From: Mikania micrantha | Taxonomy: Eukaryota > Streptophyta > Magnoliopsida > Asterales > Asteraceae | DNA: 64,000 bases | NCBI GenBank assembly: GCA_009363875.1 | Contig: CM018697.1 | Location: 49,741,484 to 49,805,483, forward strand | Direction: 5' to 3' | In this document: positions 33,227 through 44,029 of the stretch, piece by piece | Numbering within the stretch: the first letter of the stretch is position 1 | How the letters are laid out: each line of letters opens with the position of its first letter | Made by a program: the position numbers and the translations under genes | The notes under the pieces: generated by a model | What the model was told of the DNA's origin: nothing | Seen by the model: the letters and a program-made list of their open reading frames with translations, nothing else | Database searches by the model: none

Positions 33227-35765
33227 CTGCACACACTCACAAACCATTAGATATCTTTAGTCACCCAAGCCTTCGAAGTCTTGAGTTTACCATGACCATC
33301 CATATACCGAAATTTAATCCATTTCCCAGTTGAAACAGATAAATTTCCTTTTGAAACTTTGTTTGTTTTCGGTATCCACAACTGTCCTGTTCAAGTGCAT
33401 TCTTAAGATAATACTTATCTTGAATCACCACATTGTTGTTAAAAACCAAATTAGTTATTAAGGGTTTTGAAAGTTTCAACATCTCATCATCCAATGCTTT
33501 CACAAGTTCTTCCTTGTTTTTATTTGGCATTTTATGTTTTTTAGGAATGAACTTTGAAACCTTTGTGACACAAGACTTGGCATTACTAAAATGTCCTTGT
33601 AACTCACACAGATAAGGACAATTAGCAATGATATGCCCTCTTGTACCACACTCAAAACATATTCTCCTCTCCACAAACCTAGGAGAATAGTTTTGCACCA
33701 ACCTATGGTTTTGGTGATTTGTCACTGGTGAACCATAAACCAGTCTTTGATTCTTTGTTGAACCAATATGAGTCAAATGTGACTTCTTACCACTTGACGT
33801 GGGAAACTCAAAGTTCAACTTTTCACATCTTGTGGGACTTAGTGAAATCTTGTCTTTGATCCAAGACTTTGAAGTATCACACTTTGATTCCACTTTATTT
33901 GATGCACATGATGATTTCACAACCCATTTTGATTGAATTTAACTTTTAGGTTTGTAACTTGAAAAACCATTTTGCTTTGAAAAATTCTTATTTTCATTCT
34001 TTGAAAACTTTTTAATTTCAACCAATGGGGTTTTAAAAGAAACTTTCTTCTTGGATGATGATGCAGAGTTTAAAACACATGGTTTCACATCATCAAAGAT
34101 ATTATTGTGAGAATCATCATAATCTTTAAGTACATCCATCAACCCACATTTGTACAATGTCTCCTAATCATATTCCTCAAAAGTACAATCTTCAATGATC
34201 GGAGGAATGTCGTCATCAGCACAAATTGGAGACTTTTCCTTATTGAGAGTGTTATCTATTGAAATTTCACTATCACTTGATTTCTCAATAAGAGGACTTG
34301 AAGAAATTATAGAATCATGATGATTCTCCAATTTGTGCATGATTCTGTCAAAGTCCCTTTTTGCCTCCATTTTGATTTTAGTTTTATTTACTGCATTTGT
34401 CAATTCAACATTTACTTTGCTCAAAATGTCAAGTTTTTGTTCAGAAACACTTTCATTGGCATTTGACTTTGACAAATCATCAGTCAACATTTGAACCTGT
34501 AACTTTAAATCTGCAATCTGTTTTGAAAAAAACTTTTCATTTGATTTTAAATCCATGTATGCTTTATTGCAGTTTGATAAGTCACATTTCAAATTTATGT
34601 TTTCTTCCTCCAAACTCCAAATTTTTCCCTCAAGATTTAAACATTTAGAGCATGAGAGTTTAGAAAATGTACCTGAACTTACCTCTTTATCTGAAATGGT
34701 ATGACAATGGTCTTCACTAATGATGCTAGTTGTTTTAGACAAATCATCAGAGGCCTCCTCATAAACACTCTCATCCTCTGTAAGCACCACTTCAACACTT
34801 GAAGTTTCGTCCTTTGACTTCAAAACATCATTTTCAGACTTCTTCATCTCACTTTTGATATCAAAATCATCAAGAATGTGTGTATCTTCAGTTACATTAC
34901 ATATCTTATCTACAACTTCATTCATCTGTTTGCTATCTTCAGACATTTCAGTTTCAATTGTATTATCAGATTCTGACATTGAAAAATCCTCACTCTTCTC
35001 TTCATCACTACCCTCCATCCCCAAATTCACACTTGTCTCAATACAATCTTCAGTTTTCAGATCATCTTCCTTTCCTTCATCAACATCTTCTTTTTATTTC
35101 TCAGCACTCATACTTGCCTTTAGCATGTTTCTTTGGTCATCAATCCACGAGAAATCAACAATTTTCACAATCCATTTTCCTGTTCTCCTTATCTCCGATT
35201 CCATTTTATCAACCACATCTTTGAAATTCATTAATTTGACAAGATGAATGATTTCAATTTCCTTTATTCTTTCAACAAAATCACTCCATCGATAAGGTAA
35301 GAATTGCGTAAACTTCTCAACTATTTGCCCATCAGTGATATCAAACTGAAAATATTTCAATTCTTGCATAAGTGGTAAAAGACGATCATAAGCCTCATTG
35401 ATCTTCTTCGCAACATGATTGTTGTATGCAAGGTGTAACAAACTCCACTTTGCATATGAATGTGGCATTTGTTCAAAATCAGTCTTTTTAATATCTTTAG
35501 AAATGATCACCGATAACAAATCACACAACTCTCTTTCTTGATTAAATTCAAACATTTGATCTTCATTCAGTTTTGATATCCCAAAATTATCCTTTGATTT
35601 CAGACATGGTTTCTTGTATTGATTGTACAATAACTTCTGATAATTTTCATCCGCTTTAGCAATAAACGTTTTGAATGTGGATCTCCAGTTCGGATAATTG
35701 TCCAAATTGTACAACACAAGTCCATTGTTAGTCAACCATTCCACGTTCCAGTTCTTGTGTGTCAT
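33227..35765 (-). pseudogene. NA1 gag (several lesions)
   Basis: It starts at ATG 35765 (MTHKNWNVEWLTNNG). The first 223 codons carry the N-terminal Gag domain and stop at a TAA (35094), where NA3 has a Glu codon. The frame resumes at 35030 with the acidic and coiled-coil part (SLEEENINLKCDLSNCNKAY). There are further breaks near 34160, 33930 and 33300. The zinc knuckle CFECGTRGHIIANC lies at 33610-33665. The original stop TAA is at 33247-33249, followed by TGCAG|G at 33227. It keeps the whole layout of NA3 Gag and is more decayed than NA3, as expected for the older copy. Confidence 0.87.
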
Positions 35766-36426
35766 ATTTAACTTTTATGTTCAGAACTTGAAAGTTTAAC
35801 CTCTCAAAACAAAACAGCTCAAACCTCGTCTTAACATCCGAATTAGGTCTTGAAACCTATCCCAAATGATCCGGAAGGCCCAAAATAGGTAAACAAGGTT
35901 TACTTGAACTTTTAAAATGGTATATTTCTTGCAAAACTCTTCGAACAAACCTATTAGAGGTTCTCCCAAACCTTTTCACGAACCTTTTGAGGTTTTCACG
36001 AACCTTTTGAGGTTTTTCACGAACCTATTGAGGTTTTGGCGAACCTAGGAAGGTTTTGGCGAACCTATGATGTTTTTGGCGAACCTAGACGTTCCCACGA
36101 ACCTATTTCTCACGAACCTATGTAGGTTCGGCTCTTAGGTTCGTCAAAGGTTCGGCAGATCGCACGAACAGATCTGCAAATCGCTAAAATGGCTCTAGAA
36201 TCTTCATTTTTTGGAGTTAGAAGGCCTATGGGTAGTCAAAATCTTCGTTTTTTCGAGGCGCATCTTTCTATCGGATCAAAACTTGTAAAAACTTGATAAT
36301 TTTTCGTAGATCTGGCTTTTTGTTGACAAAAAACGTGAAGAACTTCAAGAACACCTCCAAGATGATGAATTTTCTGATCAAATTACTTGAGATTGATGTC
36401 CAAATAGTCGTAGAATCGAGCCTAAT
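35766..36426 (-). other. NA1 leader with 20-bp iterons
   Basis: Noncoding, closely similar to 30681-31340. The CACGAACCTTTTGAGGTTTT units lie at 35940-36170. Confidence 0.85.
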
Positions 36427-36438
36427 GCTCTGATACCA
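36427..36438 (-). other. NA1 primer-binding site
   Basis: TGGTATCAGAGC on the minus strand next to the central LTR. Confidence 0.9.
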
Positions 36439-36439
36439 C

Positions 36440-36863
36440 TGTAGCTTTGAAGAATCAATCACGAATATGAATTCTTCATTGATATCCAAGTGTTTACAGC
36501 AATTAACGTGAAAATACAACACTTGAACGATCAAAAGAAACAAAGATGAAGAAAGTCTTGATCTTGAGCTTGAGAGAGAATTTTATTTTGTGTGTGTGAA
36601 TTATGAGCTCTAGATCTCCAAGTCTTCCAAGTCTACCTATATATAGGTTTCAAAAGGTTTGCCAAAGGTTTGTCAATAGGTTTGCCAAAAGGTTTGCCAA
36701 ACCTTAAACCATGTGAACACCAAACCTTTTAGCCATCTATCATAGCCAAACCTTCTTGGATCTTTAGCCAAACCCTTAATCATATTCAACAGACTATGAT
36801 TTCATATACAACAAGCCAGGTTCACACATTAAATGCAGCATTCACATAGAAAATGCACTAACA
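36440..36863 (-). repeat. NA1 central LTR
   Basis: TGTAGCTTTG...CACTAACA, 424 bp, with an internal deletion near 36464 compared with other copies. A PBS flanks it on the left and a polypurine tract (36864-36877) on the right, so it serves two internal regions. Confidence 0.9.
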
Positions 36864-37049
36864 TACTCCCCCTTGAACCTTGCTGTTGTATATGCTCAAA
36901 CATTTTCTGCATCGGGGAACATATATGCATCAACATACTCCCCTACAACCTTGCTATCAACATACTTCCCTTCAGTTGTAGCTGTTATATTTTCACAGAG
37001 AAAATACATCAGTCTCTTTGTTTCTACTTCACCCTCTCAATCTTAATTT

Positions 37050-37088
<39 letters not shown>

Positions 37089-38372
37089 TTATGTCTTTCT
37101 TTTTCAAGATTCACTTGCTAAGGACTGCAGTGATATCTTCAACACATAGATCTTCATCACTCTTATCACCTATATCAGTTGATACATAATCAAAACTAAA
37201 TTTTTTGCTTCACATGTGATCATACTAGATGCGTCATCACAATTCCAATTTCTCTTTGTCACTTATTAACAGTAAATCAATTATAGTATTTACAAAGAAT
37301 TAGTAAGTCACATCGGATGGTCTAAAAGAAAATAGAAGAAAATTTTTATGAATTTTTCAATGATTTGAATAAACTCCCCCTAAAACTATGAATTACAAAA
37401 TTGTATATCCTAGAATCCTACAAAATTTGTATTCTAACTAAAAAATAAATATGTTTTTGATGAGAAAGATCCAAACATGAGATCATATTGTAATCATACT
37501 TCAGCATTACTTATTGATTGTTAATGAGATTTATTTAGTCGATGCACAAGCCTAGGACGATTGCCAGTTTATGGATCTACTTTAAGTCTTACCACTTGTT
37601 GTGAATTTGGATTAATGAAAACCAATCACAAGACGTTGTGTTCCCCACTCACTTGAACACATCCCCGCTTTGTGAAACATCAACCAACAGCGATGCCATT
37701 ATAAATTCTAAATTCAAATTCTTTCTTAGTTTGATCTTGCAAAAATAAAGCAGAATATCTTTTGTGAAATAACAAAGTGTAAAATAAACAGAATGTTCAA
37801 AATTCGGTAACAAGATTGATACTTCCGTATGCGCAGATGAAACCAGGTTATTGAACAAAAAAAATAACTTAAGTTTAAAACCTAGCAATCAGATCGATAC
37901 TTCCGTATACACATAGAATGCCCAAGTTTTAAACAGAATGTTCAAAACATAACAATCAGTTCGATACGTAAGTATACGCATAGAATGTCCATGTTTTGAA
38001 CGAAAATAAACGAAAAAAATGAACTCAGAATTTCTTTAGAAAATAAAACACATGATGAAACTAGTATATGTACTAATACAAATAGCAATCACTGAGGCAA
38101 ATGGCCACGCACTCAGGACAAAGATCGAACACTGTGTTCTAAGTAATATGTCCCATAAAGAATGATTATGGCATTAGTCTACAGAATTCACAATTAAGTG
38201 AAAGATCTACCAACATATCATACTGAGTGCATTTTGATCGCTTTGTATTTGATCTTGTATGATACAAGTAAGCTTTAGAATGTTACAATGTACAATCGTA
38301 TCTCAAAGGTCGGATCAATTTCTCAATTTTCTAATTTTATATTGTTTTTGATTTTTTTTTTAAATTTTAAAA
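36864..38372 (-). other. Second, truncated NA1 internal region
   Basis: Only the 3' noncoding part is present: polypurine tract, (TC)n at 37053-37084, purine tract near 37374, and GATAC...GTATAC repeats (37815-37985). It stops near 38370 at the AT-rich block, directly joined to an LTR lacking its first eight bases. Gag, leader and PBS are deleted. Confidence 0.85.
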
Positions 38373-38904
38373 TGAAGAATCGATCACGAAATTCTACGAT
38401 TCGATCATAAACGTGCGGAATCCGTTTACAACTATATTTGAATCAACAATGACAATGTAATAGGTCATGAATCTGAATTCTTCATTGATATCCAAGTGTT
38501 TACAAACAATAAACGTGAAAATACAACACTTGAACGATCAAAAGAAACAAAGATGAAGAGAGTCTTGATCTTGAGCTTGAGAGAGAATTTGACTTTGTGT
38601 GTGTGAATTGTAAGCTCTAGATCTCCAAGTCTTCCAAGTCTACCTATATATAGGTTTCAAAAGGTTTACCAAAGGTTTGCCAAAAGGTTTGCCTAGCCAA
38701 CAGGTTTGCCAACAGGTTTGCCAAACCTATAGGTTTGCCAAACCTTAAACCATGTGAGCACCAAACCTTTTAGCCGTCAATCAATGCCAAACCCTCTTGG
38801 ATCTTTAGCCGAACCCTTAATCATATTCAACAGACTATGATTTCATATACAACAAGCCAGGTTCACGCATTAAATGCAGCTTTCATACAGAAAATGCACT
38901 AACA
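38373..38904 (-). repeat. NA1 outer right LTR
   Basis: It begins TGAAGAATCG (the first eight bases of the normal LTR are lost) and ends CACTAACA, followed by TSD GTACC (38905-38909). Confidence 0.9.
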
Positions 38905-41877
38905 GTACCACCATCGGAAGCCCTCAATAAAGTGTTGACGCATCTTCCTTAACGGAATCTTCTTCATGACTTTAGGAGGAAGCAACTTCAGGATAACCTT
39001 ATTCTTCCGGGTATCTCCATCTATTTCTGGCAAGTAGTATCGTTCAGGTTGCTGAGGCCTGAAGTTCACCCACCTCTTCCTGTACGGTACTAGATTTGTC
39101 TGGAGAACCAAGCTGACATCCCTGAGCCATCGCTGTATAACATCTTCAAGCGTGCAATCTGATTGACTTCAAATCCTGGCAGCGTCTTGAAGTCATGTGG
39201 ATGTTTGAAGTAATCAACTCCCCTTTCTCTTTTTACTGCGTAGCATCCTAAGTTATGAAAGTATGCAGCTTTATAGCCTTTGGTCCTGTAGACTTTTGTG
39301 TGTGTAGCTGGCATCTTTACATTGCTTTCCCTCTTTAGGATCTCCCAGTATGCTTTCCATTATTCTTTTCTCTGTTTGATGTCATCAGCTGCAGTCTTAC
39401 TACTCTTAACTTGTTCTTCTAAGTATCGGCTCAGCATTTCTTCAGTAGCTTGATCAAACAAATCAGTAAAAGTTGGTAGCTCGTCTTCAGCCGATGCATA
39501 CTTTGGATATTCTTCCTCTGTTATGTCCTCCAAAATGACTTCATCAACGTCATCAAAAGTTTCTGGAGACGGCTCATCATCAACCGGAGCTGAGGTATCA
39601 TCGATCACAACCTCGTCAGGATTTAACCTGAATAGCTCGGCGATCTGCTCCTTTGATAAACAATGAATAATCTCTCCTTCCTCTTTATCGTAGCTCACTG
39701 AGTGCTGTATAATGCCCTGAACGTCAAGAATCATAGTAAGTGTCTCATCCAGTTGAATTCTCAGTGGCACAGCTTCGACTTCCTCAGCGACTGTAGGTTC
39801 TTCAGTCTGAGCAGGAGGAGGAGAAGGAGCTTTAGCACTCTTATCGTGCTTTGTCTTTGTATGAATCTCAGGAGGAAGAGCAGCAGACCCCTCTATCCTT
39901 GGAGTGCCCTCCTTAAGACTCTTAGTCTATTCTGAAAGCCGGGCGTTCTCCTCTTCCAAGGATATGATCCGGTTACTGAAATCAGTGGCAGTCAAAGCCA
40001 ACTGATTATGCTCATCAATGTACTTCAGGAGCTGTTCTTCTTGTTGAGTAGAGAGGGCTCTCAAATCAGCTCGTTGATCAGTAGCCTGGAGCAACAAGGC
40101 ATCCTGATCGTTCACCCGCTATGTGAGCAGGGCAATCAACAACTCCTGCTCCTTGCTCTTCTTCTCCTGTTCCAGGTTCCTTTCCATCAATCTAAGAACC
40201 ATACTGTTCAGTGTGCTCAGCTGCTCGACAACTGAAACAGTAGGTATGATAAGATCAGATCGTGTGATGGAAGGACCAGTAGATGCAGTAGTATATATGG
40301 GAGTCTGAACAGCGGAGGTGGTCAGAGGGACGATAGTAGAACGAGTCAGAACAGCCCTTGACTTAGTCAGTGAAGAAACTGTGACTGCTGTTACTGATGT
40401 AACTGTAGTTGTAGCAGAAGCCGACAGTTCTGACCTCCTTTGGAAAAGGAACATAGCTCTTTTCCTCCTGCCAACTTGAGATGTTGTGGCCTGAGTAGCA
40501 GCAACAGAAACATCTGTAGTGGCTGGAGCAGAGGAACGTGAAGGAGGTGAGATATCAAACTCAGGAACAAATGAAGGATCTGTGATCTCATCAAGCTCTG
40601 CCTCACTTCGTTTTCTCTTTCTCTTCACTAATCTTCCACTTATCCATACACTCTCAAACTCATCATCAGGAGTATCTTCCGAGCCTGAACTCTCAGCACC
40701 CTCATCACCAGCCTCACCACCTTCATCACCTGAGTCATCTGACTCATCCCTGTCTTCAGCAGAAGTGGTGCCTGTCATATCAAGTGGAGCAGTCACTGTG
40801 GAGGTAGTAGTGGCCATGAAGTCCAACTCCAACAGTGAATCAATATCCACATCATCATCATTAACAACAGATGTACTGACACCAGCACCTGTGCCAACAT
40901 CAGCTGCACTAACACTTGTCACTCCAACCTCAATTGTGCTAACACTAGCAGTAGTAACAGTGACATCAACAGTCAAGCTAACATCAATACTAACATCACC
41001 AGCCCCAGTTCCTGCATCACCTTCACCATCATCTCCATCATCACCCTCATCACCAGGCACAACTATATCCTCTATGTCCGAATCCGAATGATCATGCCTC
41101 CATCTCCTACTAGCTGGAGCTATGTAATCAGGCCTCAAAAGATGGCCAAACAAATACCGTACTGTAGGCTTCCTATCCTTTCCTCTGTATGACATCACTC
41201 TGTTGAGAGAATGTCATTCATATGCTCCAAGCGAATAATGTCAGCATTGATCTTCGGTAAATCTGGTAACTGAGCATCGATCAACTGCTGGAGGAACTGA
41301 GGATACATAAGGAACTTCTTATCTCCCTTTAGTGCCACATTCTCCTTCATGTGCGTGAAGATCATCTCTGAGAAATTGAAGGGCTTGTTCAGCACTAGGG
41401 CAACGAAGGCACACTGTATAGTCTCCCTCATATCATCGAAGCCACCTCTCCTAGCACATGGGCTAGATACTTGAATTGCGGAGACATATACGCCTTGTTG
41501 AGGATCCCTGCTCCTAGATCACCTTCGTACTTGCACCGCATAAAACATCCACGAACTAAATAGCGGTCAAGCAAATATGGCTGATCTGGTGAATCCCAGA
41601 ATCCAAAGACTCTCCTGATGTGCTCAGCAGAAATAATCACATCATGACCGTGTACCTTCCCTCGAATAACAGGAGGCTCAGCCTCACAGTCAATATCAGC
41701 AGATGCCTAGAAGTCCTGCTAATGAGAGTGATAGGGCACATGCATAGTAGAAATGGCAGCAAATATCCTGGAATGCCTCAAAAATGTGATAATCTCTGTG
41801 AAGTGTCGAGCATTCGGCGTTGTAAGATCCAGGTAAGCACATATGTTGTCCTTGGTCATTGACATGTATCCAGCCAT
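38905..41877 (-). pseudogene. Cop2 aORF, main part (C-terminus at 5203-5478)
   Basis: ATG 41877 opens MAGYMSMTKDNICAYLD, matching the Cop3 start MANLVFGDKHNICAHLD. Two TAG codons near 41705-41720 replace Gln and Trp of the SH-x-QSFW block. The N-terminal domain continues at 41640-41200, then an acidic Asp/Gly region, a basic cluster LVKRKRKRSEAELDEITDP (Cop3: MVKRMKRKFAE...DP), Ser/Thr-rich sequence, a coiled coil (39930-40115), an acidic part, and the conserved GCYAVKRERGVDYF (39220-39260). At least six frame breaks. No membrane segment is visible. The conserved ends and variable middle are the same as in Cop3. The gene is split by NA1. Confidence 0.87.
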
Positions 41878-42509
41878 ACTGAAAAACATAGAAATACACA
41901 TGTTAGTACAATTCAGTTGCTCAATAGAATCAAATCAGAACAATTAACAGATAGATCATTTGGCCAAATGTAATTGATTTGGCCGAATGACCATTGGTCG
42001 AATAAGTATATTGACCGAATGAGTCATTCTGTCAAATGAGTCACCCTGTCGAATGAGTCATCCTTTCGAATGAGTCATCCTGTCGAACGAGTCATTCGCC
42101 GAATGAGCCATTCGCCGAATGGCGTCATTCGTCTGACTATTGGGATTCATACACCAGTTGATGATTCTTCAAATCAGTCCATAAAAATTATACTCCCATA
42201 CTCAGAAACGACCGACTAACAACATTAGAACTGACATCTTTTTATTTAAAGGCCATTTTGATTATTTATTTAAAGGGCGATTTAAAAAACCCTAAATCAC
42301 GAACGGTTTGCAATGATTTCACGGTCAAAAATCGACAATCTTTGATCTCCAAGTACCTTAGATGATAAGAAGACGAAAAATCAGTATCTGGATCAAGAAA
42401 GATGATGAAAAATCGATGGACAGAGGAGAGAGGTTGTTTCGGGCGAATAGGACACACACAATGGCGAGCGAATGAAAAAGGAGAATGAGGGTAGTTTGGC
42501 CGATTGAAT

Positions 42510-42735
42510 GTTTAAATAGTGTCAGTCATTCCCCGAATGACTCCAGCGAATGACCTGGTTCTCCACAAACTCATTCGCCAAATGAGTTTCATTCTCAATG
42601 TTCATTCGGTGAATGAACCAATCGAATGGCTTCATTCGACCAAGCTTGATTCGGTTGAATGAGTCATTCGAGCGAATGACTTCATTCTCACGAATGAGCC
42701 ATTTGTTCTACCCATTCGTGCGAATGAAGTCATGC
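42510..42735 (-). promoter_or_regulatory. Candidate internal promoter of Cop2 aORF
   Basis: The minus strand has CACTATTTAAACA (42510-42522), a TATA-like box. Upstream (42525-42730) is a dense run of CATTCG/CGAATG motifs. As in Cop3, the order is motif cluster, TATA, long leader, second cluster (41955-42140), ATG. Confidence 0.45.
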
Positions 42736-43297
42736 ACTTATAAAAACAAGTTAATTTTAAAAATGAACATTATGATGTGTTAAATAGATGCCATTTATGA
42801 AGATAAGTCTGGTTGGTTTAGGATTCAGAGGTGACAGACATCTAAACTTACAAATGATCATCTAAAATAAAATTGAAAACATAAAATCTTTTTGTAATTT
42901 TTCTGAAATAAAATACAACTGTACAGCTAGCAACTAAAGACAAAGAAAGACATATTTTTGTGAGAGGCCTGTTGAGAAACTAGTGCATACTCCTAATCAT
43001 ATCAAATCAGCATTACTGAATGTTTCACTTCAGACACATTTGTCTTGTGATACGATTACTGATATATTTGTCCAATTTAAGCTTTTCAATACAAAATCAT
43101 TAAACTCATTTGATGATCACTTATGTTTTCTGACTAAGTTACCCATTTTATCTAACCAACAAAGATTAAAATCAGTTTGTAACTCATCTCTGCACATCTT
43201 AATACCCAACATCATAAATTCCATAAGGTTCCAACTTATTTTCTTTTTGTATTTTTTATTTATTTTGATTTGTCTCTCATAACCAACACATTCTCGT

Positions 43298-43567
43298 GGA
43301 CGGCTTCAGCTAGGTCTTTACAAAGCAATATGGCACGTATACAGACCTGTGTTGACATGATTGACTTGTTCTATCCAAATGGACGGCTTCAGCTAAGTCT
43401 TTACAAAGCAATATGGCACGTGTATGGAATCAAACTTATTTTATTTTTGTATTTTTACAAGCTTAATACCAGCTTGATTTTTATTTTATTGTGATTCAAT
43501 CATTCTTATCTGAATGGACGGCTTCAACTAGGTTCGTCCCAGTAATTTGGCACGTATACAGACTTGA
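43298..43567 (-). repeat. Cop2 spacer repeat, three copies
   Basis: GGACGGCTTCA(G/A)CTA(G/A)G... followed by ATATGGCACGT(A/G)TA begins at 43298, 43381 and 43516. Copies one and two are 83 bp apart, and copy three is more divergent. The position relative to pol is the same as that of the GTATAC repeats of Cop3. Confidence 0.8.
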
Positions 43568-43910
43568 ATTCATGAATCATTGGAAACCATATTAGATCCT
43601 ATGATATCAGGTGTATGCCTGATTTGAGTCATAAACTATTTCTCACTTAGCTGATTTTCTAAAACAGATACCACAAATCAGATTTTCTAAGTTATCACAA
43701 ACTGTCTATGCATTTTGTAAAGTCAGCCTATCAGTTCATCTGTTCACAATTCTCATGTGTTTTCGGTTTACACATTCAACTTAGCTTCTAAGACATAAAA
43801 GGTTAACACATCACTTTCTCAAAGATGACTTTCTCAGTTTTATGATTTTTTAATTGTTTTTGTATTTTTCAAATTTTTAGATGTTTTTGGTTTTTCAATT
43901 AACTGACTAT

Positions 43911-43926
43911 TTCTCCCCCTAAAAAC
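43911..43926 (-). other. Internal polypurine tract just after Cop2 pol
   Basis: The minus strand reads GTTTTTAGGGGGAGAAAT about 100 bases after the pol end. It matches the tract at 13028 in Cop3. Confidence 0.6.
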
Positions 43927-44029
43927 CAAAAAAAAAAAAAAATCTTTTTGAGTTTTTGATATATATTAATAAAAGAAATACTTAACAATGAAAAAAAAAC
44001 TAAATAAAATTATCTAAGGAAACTGATGA

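Larger units (their letters stand above)
5484..38904 (-). mobile_element. NA1: gag-only non-autonomous LTR element with a third LTR
   Basis: NA1 runs LTR (5484-5977), 3' noncoding DNA, NA2 insertion (6453-31887), more noncoding DNA, gag (to 35765), leader, PBS, a central LTR (36440-36863), a second partial 3' noncoding region (36864-38372) and a third LTR (38373-38904). TSD GTACC flanks the whole array, so it is one insertion that became LTR-internal-LTR-internal-LTR, the right-hand internal part later losing gag, leader and PBS. There is no pol apart from the first protease codons. It fits the class called TR-GAG elements (terminal-repeat retrotransposons with a GAG domain). Confidence 0.88.
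41878..44029 (-). other. Cop2 pol-aORF spacer
   Basis: No credible ORF. From high to low: internal purine tract (43911-43926), three copies of a GACGGCTTCAGCTAGG unit (43298-43567), AT-rich DNA, a CGAATG cluster with a TATA-like box (42510-42735), then a leader with a second CGAATG cluster (41955-42140) before the aORF start. Confidence 0.85.
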
